Shown here piece after piece: positions 29,116 through 39,210 of a DNA stretch of 43,468 bases. The stretch covers positions 1-43,468 of the forward strand of contig NZ_RCWB01000028.1 in the NCBI RefSeq assembly GCF_018448885.1. The letters run 5' to 3'. The stretch comes from Photorhabdus caribbeanensis (GTDB lineage: Bacteria; Pseudomonadota; Gammaproteobacteria; Enterobacterales; Enterobacteriaceae). The notes beneath the pieces are model-generated. The model made no database searches, was not told where the DNA came from, and worked only from the letters and a program-made list of their open reading frames with translations. The translations under genes and the position numbers were made by a program. How positions within the stretch are numbered: position 1 is the stretch's first letter; every line of letters begins with the position of its first letter.

Positions 29116-29334
29116 ATGGGCTCTATATTTCTTGGCATTCCACTGACTATCTTTGTACTTTTTGTGTTACCCATCTGGTTGTGGTTGCATTATAACAGCC
29201 GGAATTCCAATCAAAGCCAGTTGGATCAGAATGAAATTCAGCATCTGGCAGAGCGTGTACAACATATGCAGGCACGAATCAAAACATTGGAAGATATTCT
29301 GGATGCAGAACATCCTGATTGGAGGCAATCATAA
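29116..29334 (+). CDS. pspB: PspB membrane sensor protein
   Basis: This 72-residue inner-membrane protein has one N-terminal TM helix (IPLTIFVLFVLPIWLWLHY, about 7-25) and a cytoplasmic leucine-zipper-like tail ending ILDAEHPDW, as in E. coli. With PspC it senses membrane stress and releases PspA from PspF. The ATG at 29116 follows AAGGAA; the GTG at 29113 is the alternative. Its TAA overlaps the pspC ATG by one base (TAATG). Confidence 0.95.
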   Translation: MGSIFLGIPLTIFVLFVLPIWLWLHYNSRNSNQSQLDQNEIQHLAERVQHMQARIKTLEDILDAEHPDWRQS

Positions 29335-29687
29335 TGTCGAATAGTAACCGTCGGAAACTGTATCGAATACCGGAAAAGGGCAAAATTAAAGGTGTTTGTG
29401 CCGGGTTGGCCTATTATTTTGATGTACCCGTGCGCTTGATTCGTGTCATCGCGGTATTGTCGCTGTTTTTTGGCCTGTTTGGTTTTGCAGTTGTCGCTTA
29501 TATTGTACTGGTTTTCGTCCTTGACCCGGCACCGCCGGGTTATACTCAAGAGGATTATTTTTCGGCACAAAACTTGCTGAATGAAATCGATTATCAATTG
29601 AAATCGGGGGAGATTCGTCTGCGTCAAATGGAACGTTATGTTACCTCAGAAACGTTCAGTGTTCGCAGTCGTTTCAGGCAGCTTTGA
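29334..29687 (+). CDS. pspC: PspC membrane sensor protein
   Basis: This 117-residue protein has an N-terminal PspC domain (KLYRIPEKGKIKGVCAGLAYYFD), a TM segment at about 40-65, and a C-terminal cytoplasmic part ending MERYVTSETFSVRSRFRQL, nearly as in E. coli. It works with PspB. GGAGG eight bases before the ATG supports this start over the upstream TTG. No pspD follows; ycjX begins 92 bases on. Confidence 0.95.
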   Translation: MSNSNRRKLYRIPEKGKIKGVCAGLAYYFDVPVRLIRVIAVLSLFFGLFGFAVVAYIVLVFVLDPAPPGYTQEDYFSAQNLLNEIDYQLKSGEIRLRQMERYVTSETFSVRSRFRQL

Positions 29688-29779
29688 TAATAAGCAGCGT
29701 CAGCGTGAAGCCCTGCAAGCACGAGTTGCAGGAAAAGTAACTGGTATTGCCTGATCGTCATATTTATCACAGGAGAGAC

Positions 29780-31177
29780 ATGAAACGGCTGCAAAATGAA
29801 TTAACTGCGCTAGTTAATCGTGGGATGGATCGCCATTTACGGCTAGCTGTAACAGGATTAAGTCGTAGTGGTAAAACAGCATTTATCACATCTTTGGTTA
29901 ATCAGTTACTTAACCTCCATAGCGGCGCCCGGTTGCCGCTATTTTCTGCTGCACGTGACGGTCGCTTGTTGGGTGTAAAACGGGTTCCTCAACGCGATTT
30001 AGGCGTTCCTCGTTTTACTTATGATGAAGGGTTGACCGCACTTTACGGCACACCACCTGCCTGGCCGACCCCGACACGGGGTGTCAGTGAAATCCGTCTG
30101 GCGCTTCGTTACCGTTCTGAGGATTCTCTGCTGCGTCATTTTAAAGAAACCGCCACATTATATCTGGAAATTGTGGATTATCCCGGTGAATGGTTGTTAG
30201 ATCTACCGATGTTGGCACAAAGCTATTTAACATGGTCACACCAGATGAATAGCTTATTGCAGGGACAAAGGGCTGAGTGGGCAAAGCCTTGGCTGGAACT
30301 TTGCAAACAGTGTGATCCATTGGCGCCCGCAGATGAGAATCTATTGGCGGCTATTGCTCAGACCTATACGGAATATTTGATTAAATGCAAAGAGCAAGGG
30401 TTGCATTTTATTCAGCCGGGGAGATTCGTTCTGCCCGGTGATATGATGGGCGCTCCGGCTTTACAATTTTTTCCGTGGCCGGATATCAACTCTATCACTG
30501 AGTCACAATTTGCTCAGGCAGATCAACACACCAATATCGGTATGCTGCGTCAGCGCTTTGAATATTACTGTCAGTCGGTGGTGAAAGGGTTCTATAAAGC
30601 CCATTTTCTACGGTTTGATCGGCAGATTGTGCTGATAGATTGTTTACAGCCGTTGAACAGTGGGCCACAAGCATTTAATGATATGCGTTTGGCACTGACA
30701 CAATTAATGCAGAGTTTTCATTATGGTAAACGCACTCTCTTCCGCCGCCTGTTTTCCCCTTGTATAGATAAATTAATGTTTGCTGCCAGTAAGGCGGATC
30801 ATATTACCGCAGATCAACATGCTAATTTGGTATCTTTACTCCAACAATTGGTTCAGGAAGCCAGACAAAATGCGGCTTTTGAAGGTATCAGCATGGATTG
30901 TGTTGGCCTGGCGTCGGTACGGGCGACAGAAAGTGGCATGATTGAACATCATGGTGAAAAGATTCCGGCGTTGAAAGGATATCGACTTACAGATGGTAAA
31001 TCACTGACATTTTTTCCCGGTGAGGTACCGCGGCGTTTACCTGATGATAATTTCTGGCAAAAACAGGGTTTCTCTTTTGAGGAATTTGGCCCTTGTCCGG
31101 TAGAGACTGATACACCGTTGCCTCATATTCGGTTAGATACCGTGCTGGAATTTTTAGTGGGAGATAAAGTGAGATGA
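29780..31177 (+). CDS. ycjX: YcjX, P-loop NTPase of the psp regulon
   Basis: This 465-residue DUF463 protein has a Walker A motif GLSRSGKT at 26-33 and the following [14 protein letters not shown] segment, which looks like a G-protein switch region. The biochemical role is unknown; in E. coli it is in the PspF-dependent stress regulon. The ATG at 29780 has AGGAGAG upstream; the 11-codon upstream extension from a TTG is rejected. It overlaps ycjF by 4 bases and, with no terminator after pspC, is probably read from the psp promoter. Confidence 0.93.
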   Translation: MKRLQNELTALVNRGMDRHLRLAVTGLSRSGKTAFITSLVNQLLNLHSGARLPLFSAARDGRLLGVKRVPQRDLGVPRFTYDEGLTALYGTPPAWPTPTRGVSEIRLALRYRSEDSLLRHFKETATLYLEIVDYPGEWLLDLPMLAQSYLTWSHQMNSLLQGQRAEWAKPWLELCKQCDPLAPADENLLAAIAQTYTEYLIKCKEQGLHFIQPGRFVLPGDMMGAPALQFFPWPDINSITESQFAQADQHTNIGMLRQRFEYYCQSVVKGFYKAHFLRFDRQIVLIDCLQPLNSGPQAFNDMRLALTQLMQSFHYGKRTLFRRLFSPCIDKLMFAASKADHITADQHANLVSLLQQLVQEARQNAAFEGISMDCVGLASVRATESGMIEHHGEKIPALKGYRLTDGKSLTFFPGEVPRRLPDDNFWQKQGFSFEEFGPCPVETDTPLPHIRLDTVLEFLVGDKVR

Positions 31178-32238
31178 CGGAGCCCTTGAAGCCAAGAATT
31201 GACTTTGAAGAACCCTTATCAGGGCCACAAGAGCCGGTTTTAAAGCCCGCTCAGATTTTCGACGAAAAAGATATGGACAATTTCTATCCTGTATCGCCAG
31301 AGCTTGAGACGGAAGAGCGCGAAGGTCAGGTAGAAGGGATAGTTAATGCAGCGCTGAAACCTAAGCGTAGTTGCTGGCGTAAAATGGTATATGGCGCTCT
31401 GATTTTACTGGGTGTGAGCGCTGTTGCTCAGTTTGTGCAGTGGATTTATCAATCATGGCAACAACAAGATTGGAGCGCGTTAGGTGTAGCGGCAGCGGGG
31501 GGCATGATTGTCTTTGCGGGTATAGGTTCCCTTGTCAGCGAGTGGCGTCGTCTTTATCGACTAAGAATGCGGTCTGAAGAACGCGATACGGCGAAAGCGT
31601 TATTACAGCATCATGGTGTGGGTAAAGGGCGGGAGTTTTGTGAGAAGTTGGCAAGTCAGGCGGGTATCGAGCAGCATAACCCGGCATTACAGCGCTGGCG
31701 GGCCGCTTTACATGATACACAGAATGATCGTGAAGTGGTGGTGTTGTACAGTAAATGGGTTCAACCTGTTTTGGATGCTCAAGCCAGCGCTGAAATCAGC
31801 CGCTATGCTGCGGAATCGGCATTAATGATAGCTGTTAGCCCGTTGGCAGTTGTCGATATGGCATTTATTGCCTGGCGTAATATCCGGTTAATTAATCGAA
31901 TTGCCGCTCTGTATGGTATTGAACTGGGATATTTCAGCCGTATTCGGCTTTTCCGCCTTGTTCTGCTGAATATTATTTTCTCTGGTGTCTCAGAAATGGT
32001 GCGGGAAGTGGGTATGGATTGGTTATCGCAGGATATCACTGCGCGTCTTTCTGCCAGGGCTGCTCAAGGGATCGGCGTAGGCTTACTGACTGCCCGGTTG
32101 GGTATTAAAGCGATGGAATTATGCAGGCCATTGCCTTGGATAGAAGGTGATAAACCTAAATTAGGAGATTTCCGTCGTCAGCTAATCACTCAACTTAAGA
32201 ATATCCTGCCAAATAAATCTAAGAATATAGTTGATTAA
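31174..32238 (+). CDS. ycjF: YcjF inner-membrane protein (UPF0283)
   Basis: This 354-residue protein has an acidic, proline-rich cytoplasmic N-terminus (about 1-65), two TM helices at about 71-90 and 102-122, and further hydrophobic segments around 210-290. It overlaps ycjX (ATGA), so the two are translated together and may act as a complex at the inner membrane. The function is unknown beyond co-regulation with the phage-shock genes in E. coli. Confidence 0.93.
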   Translation: MTEPLKPRIDFEEPLSGPQEPVLKPAQIFDEKDMDNFYPVSPELETEEREGQVEGIVNAALKPKRSCWRKMVYGALILLGVSAVAQFVQWIYQSWQQQDWSALGVAAAGGMIVFAGIGSLVSEWRRLYRLRMRSEERDTAKALLQHHGVGKGREFCEKLASQAGIEQHNPALQRWRAALHDTQNDREVVVLYSKWVQPVLDAQASAEISRYAAESALMIAVSPLAVVDMAFIAWRNIRLINRIAALYGIELGYFSRIRLFRLVLLNIIFSGVSEMVREVGMDWLSQDITARLSARAAQGIGVGLLTARLGIKAMELCRPLPWIEGDKPKLGDFRRQLITQLKNILPNKSKNIVD

Positions 32239-32495
32239 ATGATATATGCTTTAATTCTATATGAAGGCACAAAATATCCAGATAACGCAGATGTTTTACG
32301 TTATTTTATTAATCTGTTTTATAATCAATTGTAGAATTTGTTTATTTTAGTGAAAATTTCAAATGCTGTGTTATTTACGACATTGAAAAAACCTGAGTCT
32401 GGTCAATTTTTACTGACAGAATGCTTCATATGAATAATCGTAGAGAGTAGTATTTTAAAAAATTATATGTATTAGTGTAAATAAGGTCAAAACAG

Positions 32496-34079
32496 ATGCG
32501 CTTAGAAGTTATTTGCCATGATCGAATTGGGCTTACCCGTGAATTGCTCGATCTACTGGTATTAGAAAATATTGATTTAAAAGGGATAGAAATATCTCAA
32601 ATCGGCCGGATTTACCTTAATTTTTCACCTGTTGATTTCAATGTATTTCGTAAATTGATGGCGGAAATTCGCCGTATTAATGGTGTTATTGATGTTCGTA
32701 CCGTCTCTTTTATGCCTTCGGAAAGAGAACACAAAGCGATGTGCGCACTGTTGGAGTCCTTGCCTGAGCCTGTTTTCTCAGTTGATCTGAAAGGAAATAT
32801 TGAGCTTGCTAACTCTGCGGTGTTTAAGCTGTTTGGGGTGAGTGAAGAACAAACTTATCAAAAACCTATCGGGCAATTTATCAGCGGTTATAACTTCTCA
32901 CGCTGGTTTGAAAATAAAAATGTCCAACAACGAGTAGAAAGGATAACGCTCAAGGGTCTGGACTACCTGATGGATATTACTCCCATCCAACTGATGGATG
33001 AAAAGCAGAAAATGCAGTGTGTCGGCACGGTGATTATGCTCAAGTCCGCTGCCCGAATTGGGAATCAACTGAAAAAACTGACTGTCAATGACGGGAGCGA
33101 GTTTAAGAAAATTATCGCTGTTAGCTCAAAAATGACTCAAGTTATTGAGCAGGCCCGTAAAATGGCGATGTTGGATGCGCCGCTGCTGTTGATTGGCGAG
33201 ACAGGAACGGGTAAAGATATTCTGGCAAAAGCTTGTCATTTGCACAGCTTACGCGGAAAACAACCCTTTTTGGGGTTGAACTGCGCATCGATGCCGGATG
33301 ATGTAGTAGAAAGTGAGCTGTTTGGTTATGCTGCCGGCGCTTACCCTAATGCGATTGAAGGAAAGAAAGGTTTCTTCGAGCAGGCTAACGGCGGCACTGT
33401 TTTACTGGATGAAATTGGTGAAATGTCGCCACAGATGCAAATTAAGCTACTGCGTTTTCTGAATGATGGGACTTTTCGCCGAGTAGGGGAAGAAAACGAA
33501 GTCAAAGTGAATGTTAGAGTTATCTGTGCTACACAAAAAAATCTGGTTGAATTAGTACAGCAGGGGAAATTTCGCGAAGATCTCTATTATCGCCTTAATG
33601 TGTTGGCGATTACACTTCCGCCGTTGCGTGATCGTAAAGCGGATATTATGCCGCTGGTGGAGTATTTTATTGAGCGTTTTTCTGAAGAGCAGGGGGTACT
33701 GAAACCTAAATTGTCTCCTGAACTTCCCCACTTCCTGACAAGTTACAGTTGGCCTGGTAACGTAAGGCAGTTACAAAATGCCATTTATCGAGCATTGACT
33801 CAGCTGGAAAATATGGAGCTGACGCCGCGGGATATACAATTGCCAGAGTTTGAAACAGAGGTGTCTTTTAGTGAAGATGTATTCAACGGTTCTCTGGATG
33901 AAATCAGTAAACGTTTTGAACGTTCAGTGTTGACGCGGCTTTATCGGCACTATCCAAGCACACGTAAACTGGCTAAACGTCTTGGGGTATCGCATACTGC
34001 GATTGCCAATAAATTGAGAGAATATGGTTTGAGTAGCAGGAAACATGCTACTGAATATGAACTGGATGATGACGAGTAA
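32496..34079 (+). CDS. tyrR: TyrR aromatic amino acid regulator
   Basis: This 527-residue protein consists of an ACT domain (1-72), a PAS domain (about 80-190), an AAA+ domain with Walker A GETGTGKD at 234-241 and Walker B TVLLDE at 301-306, and a C-terminal helix-turn-helix (TRKLAKRLGVSHTAIANKL). TyrR represses or activates aromatic amino acid biosynthesis and transport genes with sigma-70 RNA polymerase. It is about 14 residues longer than E. coli TyrR, partly because residues 277-287 (GYAAGAYPNAI) occupy the sigma-54-loop position that is shortened in E. coli. The 257 bases upstream hold its promoter. Confidence 0.95.
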   Translation: MRLEVICHDRIGLTRELLDLLVLENIDLKGIEISQIGRIYLNFSPVDFNVFRKLMAEIRRINGVIDVRTVSFMPSEREHKAMCALLESLPEPVFSVDLKGNIELANSAVFKLFGVSEEQTYQKPIGQFISGYNFSRWFENKNVQQRVERITLKGLDYLMDITPIQLMDEKQKMQCVGTVIMLKSAARIGNQLKKLTVNDGSEFKKIIAVSSKMTQVIEQARKMAMLDAPLLLIGETGTGKDILAKACHLHSLRGKQPFLGLNCASMPDDVVESELFGYAAGAYPNAIEGKKGFFEQANGGTVLLDEIGEMSPQMQIKLLRFLNDGTFRRVGEENEVKVNVRVICATQKNLVELVQQGKFREDLYYRLNVLAITLPPLRDRKADIMPLVEYFIERFSEEQGVLKPKLSPELPHFLTSYSWPGNVRQLQNAIYRALTQLENMELTPRDIQLPEFETEVSFSEDVFNGSLDEISKRFERSVLTRLYRHYPSTRKLAKRLGVSHTAIANKLREYGLSSRKHATEYELDDDE

Positions 34080-34081
34080 AT

Positions 34082-34106
34082 TAATGCCCACCGGAAGTGG
34101 GCATTA
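34082..34106 (+). terminator. Terminator of tyrR
   Basis: TAATGCCCAC (34082-34091) pairs perfectly with GTGGGCATTA (34097-34106). The T tract is weak (TATATATCC), as it runs directly into an ERIC element. Confidence 0.7.
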
Positions 34107-34108
34107 TA

Positions 34109-34235
34109 TATATCCGTCGTCTTTCAAGTTGCCTCTTTGTTGGCTGCACTCGCTCACCCCGGTAACATAGTTACCTATGCTCTCGGGGATTCACTCCCTT
34201 GCCGTCGCGATGCATCTTGAAATCCATAGGGTATA
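34109..34235. repeat. ERIC element, copy 3
   Basis: This 127-bp copy lies in the same orientation as copy 1, with TATATCC and GGGTATA ends and the core GGCTGCACTCGCTCACCCC. It lies between the convergent tyrR and tpx and abuts the tyrR terminator. Confidence 0.93.
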
Positions 34236-34246
34236 AATCACGGGAT

Positions 34247-34750
34247 TTATTTCAGTACGGCCAGTGCGCTATCGTAATCTGGCTCATTAGTGATTTCATC
34301 AACCAGTTGGCTATAAATCACGTTATCGCTTTCATCAAGCACAACAACTGCACGGGCTGTGAGACCACTCAGAGGACTGTTGCTGATGGCGACGCCATAA
34401 TCTTCACTGAAAGTGCCGCCACGCAGGGTAGAGAGCGTGACAACATTTGATAACCCTTCCGCGCCACAGAAACGGGATTGAGCAAAAGGCAGATCGGCGG
34501 AAATGCACAGTACGACGGTATTCTCCAAATCATTCGCCGCCTGATTAAATTTACGCACTGATGCCGCGCAAACACCGGTATCGATACTTGGGAAAATATT
34601 CAGCACCTTACGCTTTCCGGCATAGTGGCTAAGAGAGACATCGGAGAGATCTTTGGCTGTCAGAGTAAAATCTTGCGCTTTTTCCCCTGCTTTTGGGAAC
34701 TGGCCGCTTACGGAGATGTCATTGCCTTGAAATTTTACTGTTTGTGTCAT
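34247..34750 (-). CDS. tpx: Thiol peroxidase Tpx
   Basis: This 167-residue atypical 2-Cys peroxiredoxin has peroxidatic Cys61 (in FPSIDTGVC) and resolving Cys95 (in SRFC), at the E. coli positions. It reduces lipid and alkyl hydroperoxides in the periplasm or cytoplasm using thioredoxin. GAGGAAG precedes the ATG at 34750, which gives the conserved start [10 protein letters not shown]; the open frame upstream to 34819 is rejected. Confidence 0.96.
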   Translation of the reverse strand: MTQTVKFQGNDISVSGQFPKAGEKAQDFTLTAKDLSDVSLSHYAGKRKVLNIFPSIDTGVCAASVRKFNQAANDLENTVVLCISADLPFAQSRFCGAEGLSNVVTLSTLRGGTFSEDYGVAISNSPLSGLTARAVVVLDESDNVIYSQLVDEITNEPDYDSALAVLK

Positions 34751-34923
34751 AGTTTTCTTCCTCTGATAAATGAACCACGATTGCTCAGTGTAGAAGAATA
34801 TTCGGCTCTTGCCCATCAAAAATAGTGCTTGTGAGAGTAAAATTGTCTGATTGTGTCATTTCGATAATGGCTTATAATTTAATAACGGGATATTTATTTT
34901 ATAACAGGGCAGATTGTTACCTT

Positions 34924-36543
34924 ATGCGTTATTTGAATCTGATTTCTTGTGCACTACTTATCAATAGTTCTCTTATCGTTTCTGCTTTTGCCGCGGAAGT
35001 TCCTCCTGGTACTCAGCTTAATAACAAACAGGAACTGGTGCGTCATCTAAAAGACGAACCGGCGTCCTTAGATCCAATTAATGCCGTGGGCCTGACGGAA
35101 GCGCAAGTTCAGCGTGATCTGTTTGAAGGATTGGTGAATCAGAATGCGTATGGCAATGCCGTTCCCGGCGTAGCAATAGCGTGGAAAACCGTAGACAACA
35201 AAACTTGGTTTTTTACCTTGCGTTCTGATGCCCGTTGGTCAAATGGCGAGCCGGTTACTGCGGCAGATTTTGTGTATAGCTGGCAGCGGTTGGTCACTCC
35301 GGCTAATACGTCATCTTTTGCCTGGTTTGCCGCGCTTGCAGGTATTGAAAATGCTCAGGAAATTATTGACGGTAAACTGCTGCCGACAAAACTGGGTGTT
35401 GAGGCCATTGATAAGCACACATTAAAGGTGACGCTAAACCGGCCTGTGCCTTATTTTCCCAACCTGACGGCAAATTTCAGTCTCTACCCGGTAAATAAGA
35501 AAGTAGTAGAGAAATATGGGAAAGAGTGGATAAAAGTTGGTCATCTGGTGGGAAATGGCGCTTTCGAATTACATGATCGAATTGTTAATGAGAAAATCGT
35601 TCTGACGCCAAACCCTTATTACTGGGATCATAAAAAAACCGTCCTAACCAAAGTCACATTTGTGCCCATTAATCAGGAATCACACGCGACTAAACGCTAT
35701 CTGGCGGATGATTTGGATATCACCGAATCCTTCCCGAAAAATATGTATAAAAAATTGCAGCATGAATTACCTGGGCAAGTCTATACGCCGGATCAGTTAG
35801 GCACCTATTATTACGCTTTTAACACCCAACGGGCGCCCACTAATGATGCCAGAGTGCGTAAAGCGCTTTCAATGGCAATTGACCGCAAAGTCATTACGGA
35901 AAAAGTCTTGGGGACAGGAGAGAAACCTGCCTGGCATTTTACGCCGGATGTGACGGCGGGTTTCCATCCTGCGCTTAGTGACATGGAACAACATACACAG
36001 GCAGAACTGGATCAACAGGCTAAGGTTTTATTACAAGCGGCTGGTTACGGGCCAAACAATCCACTGAAACTTTCTCTGCTCTATAATAATTCTGAAAACC
36101 ATCAGAAAATTGCGATTGCTATTGCCTCTATGTGGAAGAAAAAACTGGGGGTGCAAGTGAGTTTGATGAATCAGGAATGGAAAACTTATATTGATAGCCG
36201 TAACACGGGCGATTTTGATGTTATTCGCGCATCTTGGGTGGGTGATTATAATGAACCTTCTACATTTCTAAGCCTGTTAACTTCAACGCATAGTGGCAAT
36301 ATTGCTAAATTCCATCAGGCAAATTATGACAAATTACTGCAATCTGCTAGTTTGCGAACAGATGATGGCTTAAGAAACGATGACTATAACAAAGCGGAGC
36401 AAATGATTGCTGAACAGGCGCCTATTGCACCGATTTATCAATACACTAATGGCAGGTTGATAAAACCTTGGTTAAAAGGATACCCGATCACCAATCCAGA
36501 AGATGTGGCATATAGTCATACTATGTACATAATTAAGCACTAA
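34924..36543 (+). CDS. mppA: MppA periplasmic murein-peptide-binding protein
   Basis: This 539-residue family-5 solute-binding protein has a signal peptide (about 1-24, ending AFA before AEVP). It binds L-Ala-gamma-D-Glu-mesoDAP tripeptide for uptake through the Opp permease in cell-wall recycling. The long stretches ITESFPKNMY, GEKPAWHFTPDVTAGF and ASWVGDYNEPSTF match MppA rather than OppA. The ribosome site is weak; the start was chosen for the signal peptide, and the frame is open 33 codons further upstream. It is 14 bases from zntB. Confidence 0.93.
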   Translation: MRYLNLISCALLINSSLIVSAFAAEVPPGTQLNNKQELVRHLKDEPASLDPINAVGLTEAQVQRDLFEGLVNQNAYGNAVPGVAIAWKTVDNKTWFFTLRSDARWSNGEPVTAADFVYSWQRLVTPANTSSFAWFAALAGIENAQEIIDGKLLPTKLGVEAIDKHTLKVTLNRPVPYFPNLTANFSLYPVNKKVVEKYGKEWIKVGHLVGNGAFELHDRIVNEKIVLTPNPYYWDHKKTVLTKVTFVPINQESHATKRYLADDLDITESFPKNMYKKLQHELPGQVYTPDQLGTYYYAFNTQRAPTNDARVRKALSMAIDRKVITEKVLGTGEKPAWHFTPDVTAGFHPALSDMEQHTQAELDQQAKVLLQAAGYGPNNPLKLSLLYNNSENHQKIAIAIASMWKKKLGVQVSLMNQEWKTYIDSRNTGDFDVIRASWVGDYNEPSTFLSLLTSTHSGNIAKFHQANYDKLLQSASLRTDDGLRNDDYNKAEQMIAEQAPIAPIYQYTNGRLIKPWLKGYPITNPEDVAYSHTMYIIKH

Positions 36544-36557
36544 ATAAGGAGCTGGAT

Positions 36558-37541
36558 GTGGAAACCATTTATGGCGCATCATTGAAAGAGGCTGATGCAG
36601 TCTATGCTTGCCAGTTTGATGGTCAAGGCGGTATGACGCCGATTGATATGAATGGATTAGCCACACCAGCTCAACCTTTCTGGCAACATTTGGATTACCA
36701 TAATCCCAAGAGTTATCGCTGGATAATGGACACTGATTTGTTACCGGAAACTGTCAAAAAGGGGCTGGCAGGAGAGAGTATTAGGCCAAAAATAGTTCGT
36801 ACCGGCGATGGTACGATGATTACGCTGCGAACAATTAATAGCAATAAAAGTGAACGTCCCGATCAACTAGTAACATTTCGTATTTATATTAATTCTGAAA
36901 TTATCGTTTCCAGTCGCCATCGTAAAGTTCATTCACTGGAACAGGTAGTGAGTGATTTACAAAATGGTATAGGCGCAAAAACGACCGGGCACTGGTTGGT
37001 TGAAATGGTTGATGCAATAACCGATGAAGTGGGTAACTTTATTGAAGATCTTCATGACAACCTTATTGAGCTTGAGAATATGATTCTTGAGCAACGGACG
37101 CCAGAGCGGGGTGGGTTAGCTTTACTGCGTAAACAATTGATCATTCTGCGCCGTTATATGGCGCCTCAAAGAGATGTATTTTCTCGTCTCGCTAATGAAA
37201 AATTACTCTGGATGAGTGATGAAGATCGTCATCGAATGCAGGAAATATCTGACCGCTTGGGAAGGGAACTGGATGATTTGGATGGTTGTATTGCTCGCAC
37301 AGCGATTATTTCAGATGAAATTACATCCATGATGACGGATGCGATGAACCGTCGTACTTATACTATGTCATTACTTGCAATGATTTTTTTACCAACAACA
37401 TTCCTGACCGGGTTATTTGGTGTCAACCTTGGCGGTATTCCTGGTAATGAAAACCATTTGGGCTTTAGTATTTTTTGTTTGCTGTTATTGGGATTGATTA
37501 TATTTGTTGCCTGGTGGTTAAAACGAAGTAAATGGCTATGA
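36558..37541 (+). CDS. zntB: ZntB zinc transporter (CorA family)
   Basis: This 327-residue homopentameric channel-like protein has a large cytoplasmic domain (1 to about 265) and two C-terminal TM helices. Between them sits the motif GVNLGG, the GxN signature (GVN in ZntB rather than the GMN of CorA). It moves Zn2+ with protons. It starts with GTG after AAGGAG and ends RSKWL as in E. coli. The next feature is fnrS, also as in E. coli. Confidence 0.95.
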   Translation: METIYGASLKEADAVYACQFDGQGGMTPIDMNGLATPAQPFWQHLDYHNPKSYRWIMDTDLLPETVKKGLAGESIRPKIVRTGDGTMITLRTINSNKSERPDQLVTFRIYINSEIIVSSRHRKVHSLEQVVSDLQNGIGAKTTGHWLVEMVDAITDEVGNFIEDLHDNLIELENMILEQRTPERGGLALLRKQLIILRRYMAPQRDVFSRLANEKLLWMSDEDRHRMQEISDRLGRELDDLDGCIARTAIISDEITSMMTDAMNRRTYTMSLLAMIFLPTTFLTGLFGVNLGGIPGNENHLGFSIFCLLLLGLIIFVAWWLKRSKWL

Positions 37542-37609
37542 TAATTAAATAGTTATTTGGAGAGATAAAACACGACTGTGGGAAAGTGTTACGAAAATCG
37601 GTTCTTAAT

Positions 37610-37623
37610 TTGAGATATATCAA
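37610..37623 (+). promoter_or_regulatory. FNR binding site of fnrS
   Basis: TTGAG-ATAT-ATCAA matches the FNR consensus TTGAT-N4-ATCAA with one mismatch. Its centre is about 42 bases before the fnrS start, the class II activating position, with CATGATA as -10. Confidence 0.85.
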
Positions 37624-37658
37624 TATTCACCAGACATCATTGAGGCATGATAGCTCTC

Positions 37659-37784
37659 GCAGGTGAAAGCAACGTTAAGCGATGAACGTTGTTCTCCGTA
37701 ATTGTAGTTTTTCTCACATAAGTCTTTATACAGAATAATTGCCCATTCTTGTGCCGATATTAATTTATAATGTCGGCTTTTTTT
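37659..37784 (+). ncRNA. fnrS: FnrS anaerobically induced small RNA
   Basis: The 5' end GCAGGTGAAAGCAACGTTAA continuing GCGATGAACGTTG is nearly identical to the conserved 5' region of E. coli FnrS that pairs with target mRNAs. The 3' end is a terminator GCCGATATT/AATGTCGGC (37753-37777) plus T7. The middle is diverged. FnrS is an Hfq-binding RNA induced by FNR that down-regulates aerobic genes. Position after zntB is conserved. The small leftward open frame across it (37620-37823) is not a gene. Confidence 0.92.
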
Positions 37785-37911
37785 ATTTTTCATTGTTGTT
37801 GTAGGAAAATAAATAAAAATCAAGGCGAAAGAGAATAAGAAATTAACGCTCTGAAATATATCCAGAGCGGTGTGATTAAGAGCCTGCTATTGGGATAGGC
37901 AGTAAGAATAA

Positions 37912-38832
37912 CTATTTGACTTCAATAACATCCAATCGTTCTGATTGATAATCGGGTTGATCTTCCATATCACTGGCGGGTTGTATTGGTAATTCTTCGC
38001 GGTCAAAGGCGAGATCACCACCATCAATCACTTCGCTGCCGTGAGTGATATTTTTGAAATCGAATAGATTAAAATCGCTGAGATGCGATGGAACGACATT
38101 TTGTACCGCACGAAACATAGTTTCAATTCTGCCCGGATAACGCTTATCCCATTCCCGTAACATATCCTTGATAACCTGACGTTGCAGGTTGGGTTGTGAA
38201 CCACAGAGATTACAAGGAATGATCGGGAATGCTTTGGCGGTTGCATAGCGCTCAATATCTTTCTCACGGCAATAAGCGAGAGGGCGAATAACAACATGTT
38301 TACCATCATCACTCATCAACTTTGGCGGCATACCTTTTAGTTTGCCGCCATAAAACATATTGAGAAATAGGGTTTGCAAAATATCATCGCGGTGATGGCC
38401 TAATGCAATTTTCGTTGCGCCCAACTCAGTGGCTGTGCGATATAAAATGCCACGGCGCAGACGGGAGCAGAGTGAACAAGTTGTTTTACCTTCGGGTATT
38501 TTTTCTTTCACTATGCCATAAGTGTTTTCTTCGACAATTTTATATTCGACACCCAGTTCATCCAGATAAGCGGGAAGAATATGTTCAGGAAAACCGGGTT
38601 GTTTCTGATCCAGATTAACTGCAACAAGTGAAAAATTAACCGGAGCACTTTTTTGCAGATTTTGCAGGATAGAGAGCAGGGTATAGCTGTCTTTACCACC
38701 AGAAAGGCAGACCATAATGCGATCGCCTTCCTCAATCATATTGAAATCAGCGATTGCTTGACCGACATCACGGCGTAAACGCTTCTGTAATTTGTTCAGG
38801 TTATATTGTTGTTTCTGATCCACCACGGACAC
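37912..38832 (-). CDS. ttcA: TtcA tRNA 2-thiocytidine synthetase
   Basis: This 306-residue Fe-S enzyme thiolates C32 of certain tRNAs. It has the PP-loop SGGKDS at 44-49 and the cluster-associated cysteine pairs C119xxC122 (CSLC) and C207xxC210 (CNLC). It starts with a GTG (38832) with only a weak ribosome site; other GTG codons three residues on are possible. In E. coli dbpA lies between fnrS and ttcA; here it is absent. Confidence 0.95.
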   Translation of the reverse strand: MSVVDQKQQYNLNKLQKRLRRDVGQAIADFNMIEEGDRIMVCLSGGKDSYTLLSILQNLQKSAPVNFSLVAVNLDQKQPGFPEHILPAYLDELGVEYKIVEENTYGIVKEKIPEGKTTCSLCSRLRRGILYRTATELGATKIALGHHRDDILQTLFLNMFYGGKLKGMPPKLMSDDGKHVVIRPLAYCREKDIERYATAKAFPIIPCNLCGSQPNLQRQVIKDMLREWDKRYPGRIETMFRAVQNVVPSHLSDFNLFDFKNITHGSEVIDGGDLAFDREELPIQPASDMEDQPDYQSERLDVIEVK

Positions 38833-39210
38833 TCTGTAGATAATGTTTAAATGGGATTTAGGCGGTGGAGTATACCATTTTTATGACCTGACACCTTAAA
38901 AGAGTTTGTGATAGATTCCGCTTATTTTTACCTGTTAATGCTAATCAATTGATAGCTTTTTCTGTATGGAAGACGAGGATCGCCCATACCCTAGATTCTG
39001 TTGATAACCGGTATCAGAATGGAGATGAAAATCAAATTGAGGTGTTGCAATTCAATCATGGCCTGACTGTTATTCAAAATATCAATTATCAGAAGGTAAA
39101 CTTTATTAAACTATTAGATAGATCTTCCCTATTGCTAATGATAGCGGCTGTTAGCCATGAAAAACTGGAACTGATATTTGATGTTTATTAAAACTCTTAA
39201 ATAGGTTTAG

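Noticed and set aside
34924..36543. OppA oligopeptide-binding protein
   Set aside because: No opp permease genes follow; the location between tpx and zntB and several long motifs match MppA.
37620..37823. 67-residue leftward open frame
   Set aside because: It is antisense to FnrS and its terminator, without a ribosome site.
38949..39191. 80-residue rightward frame with a TTG start
   Set aside because: There is no ribosome site and no recognisable domain; it may be a gene fragment but cannot be supported as a gene.
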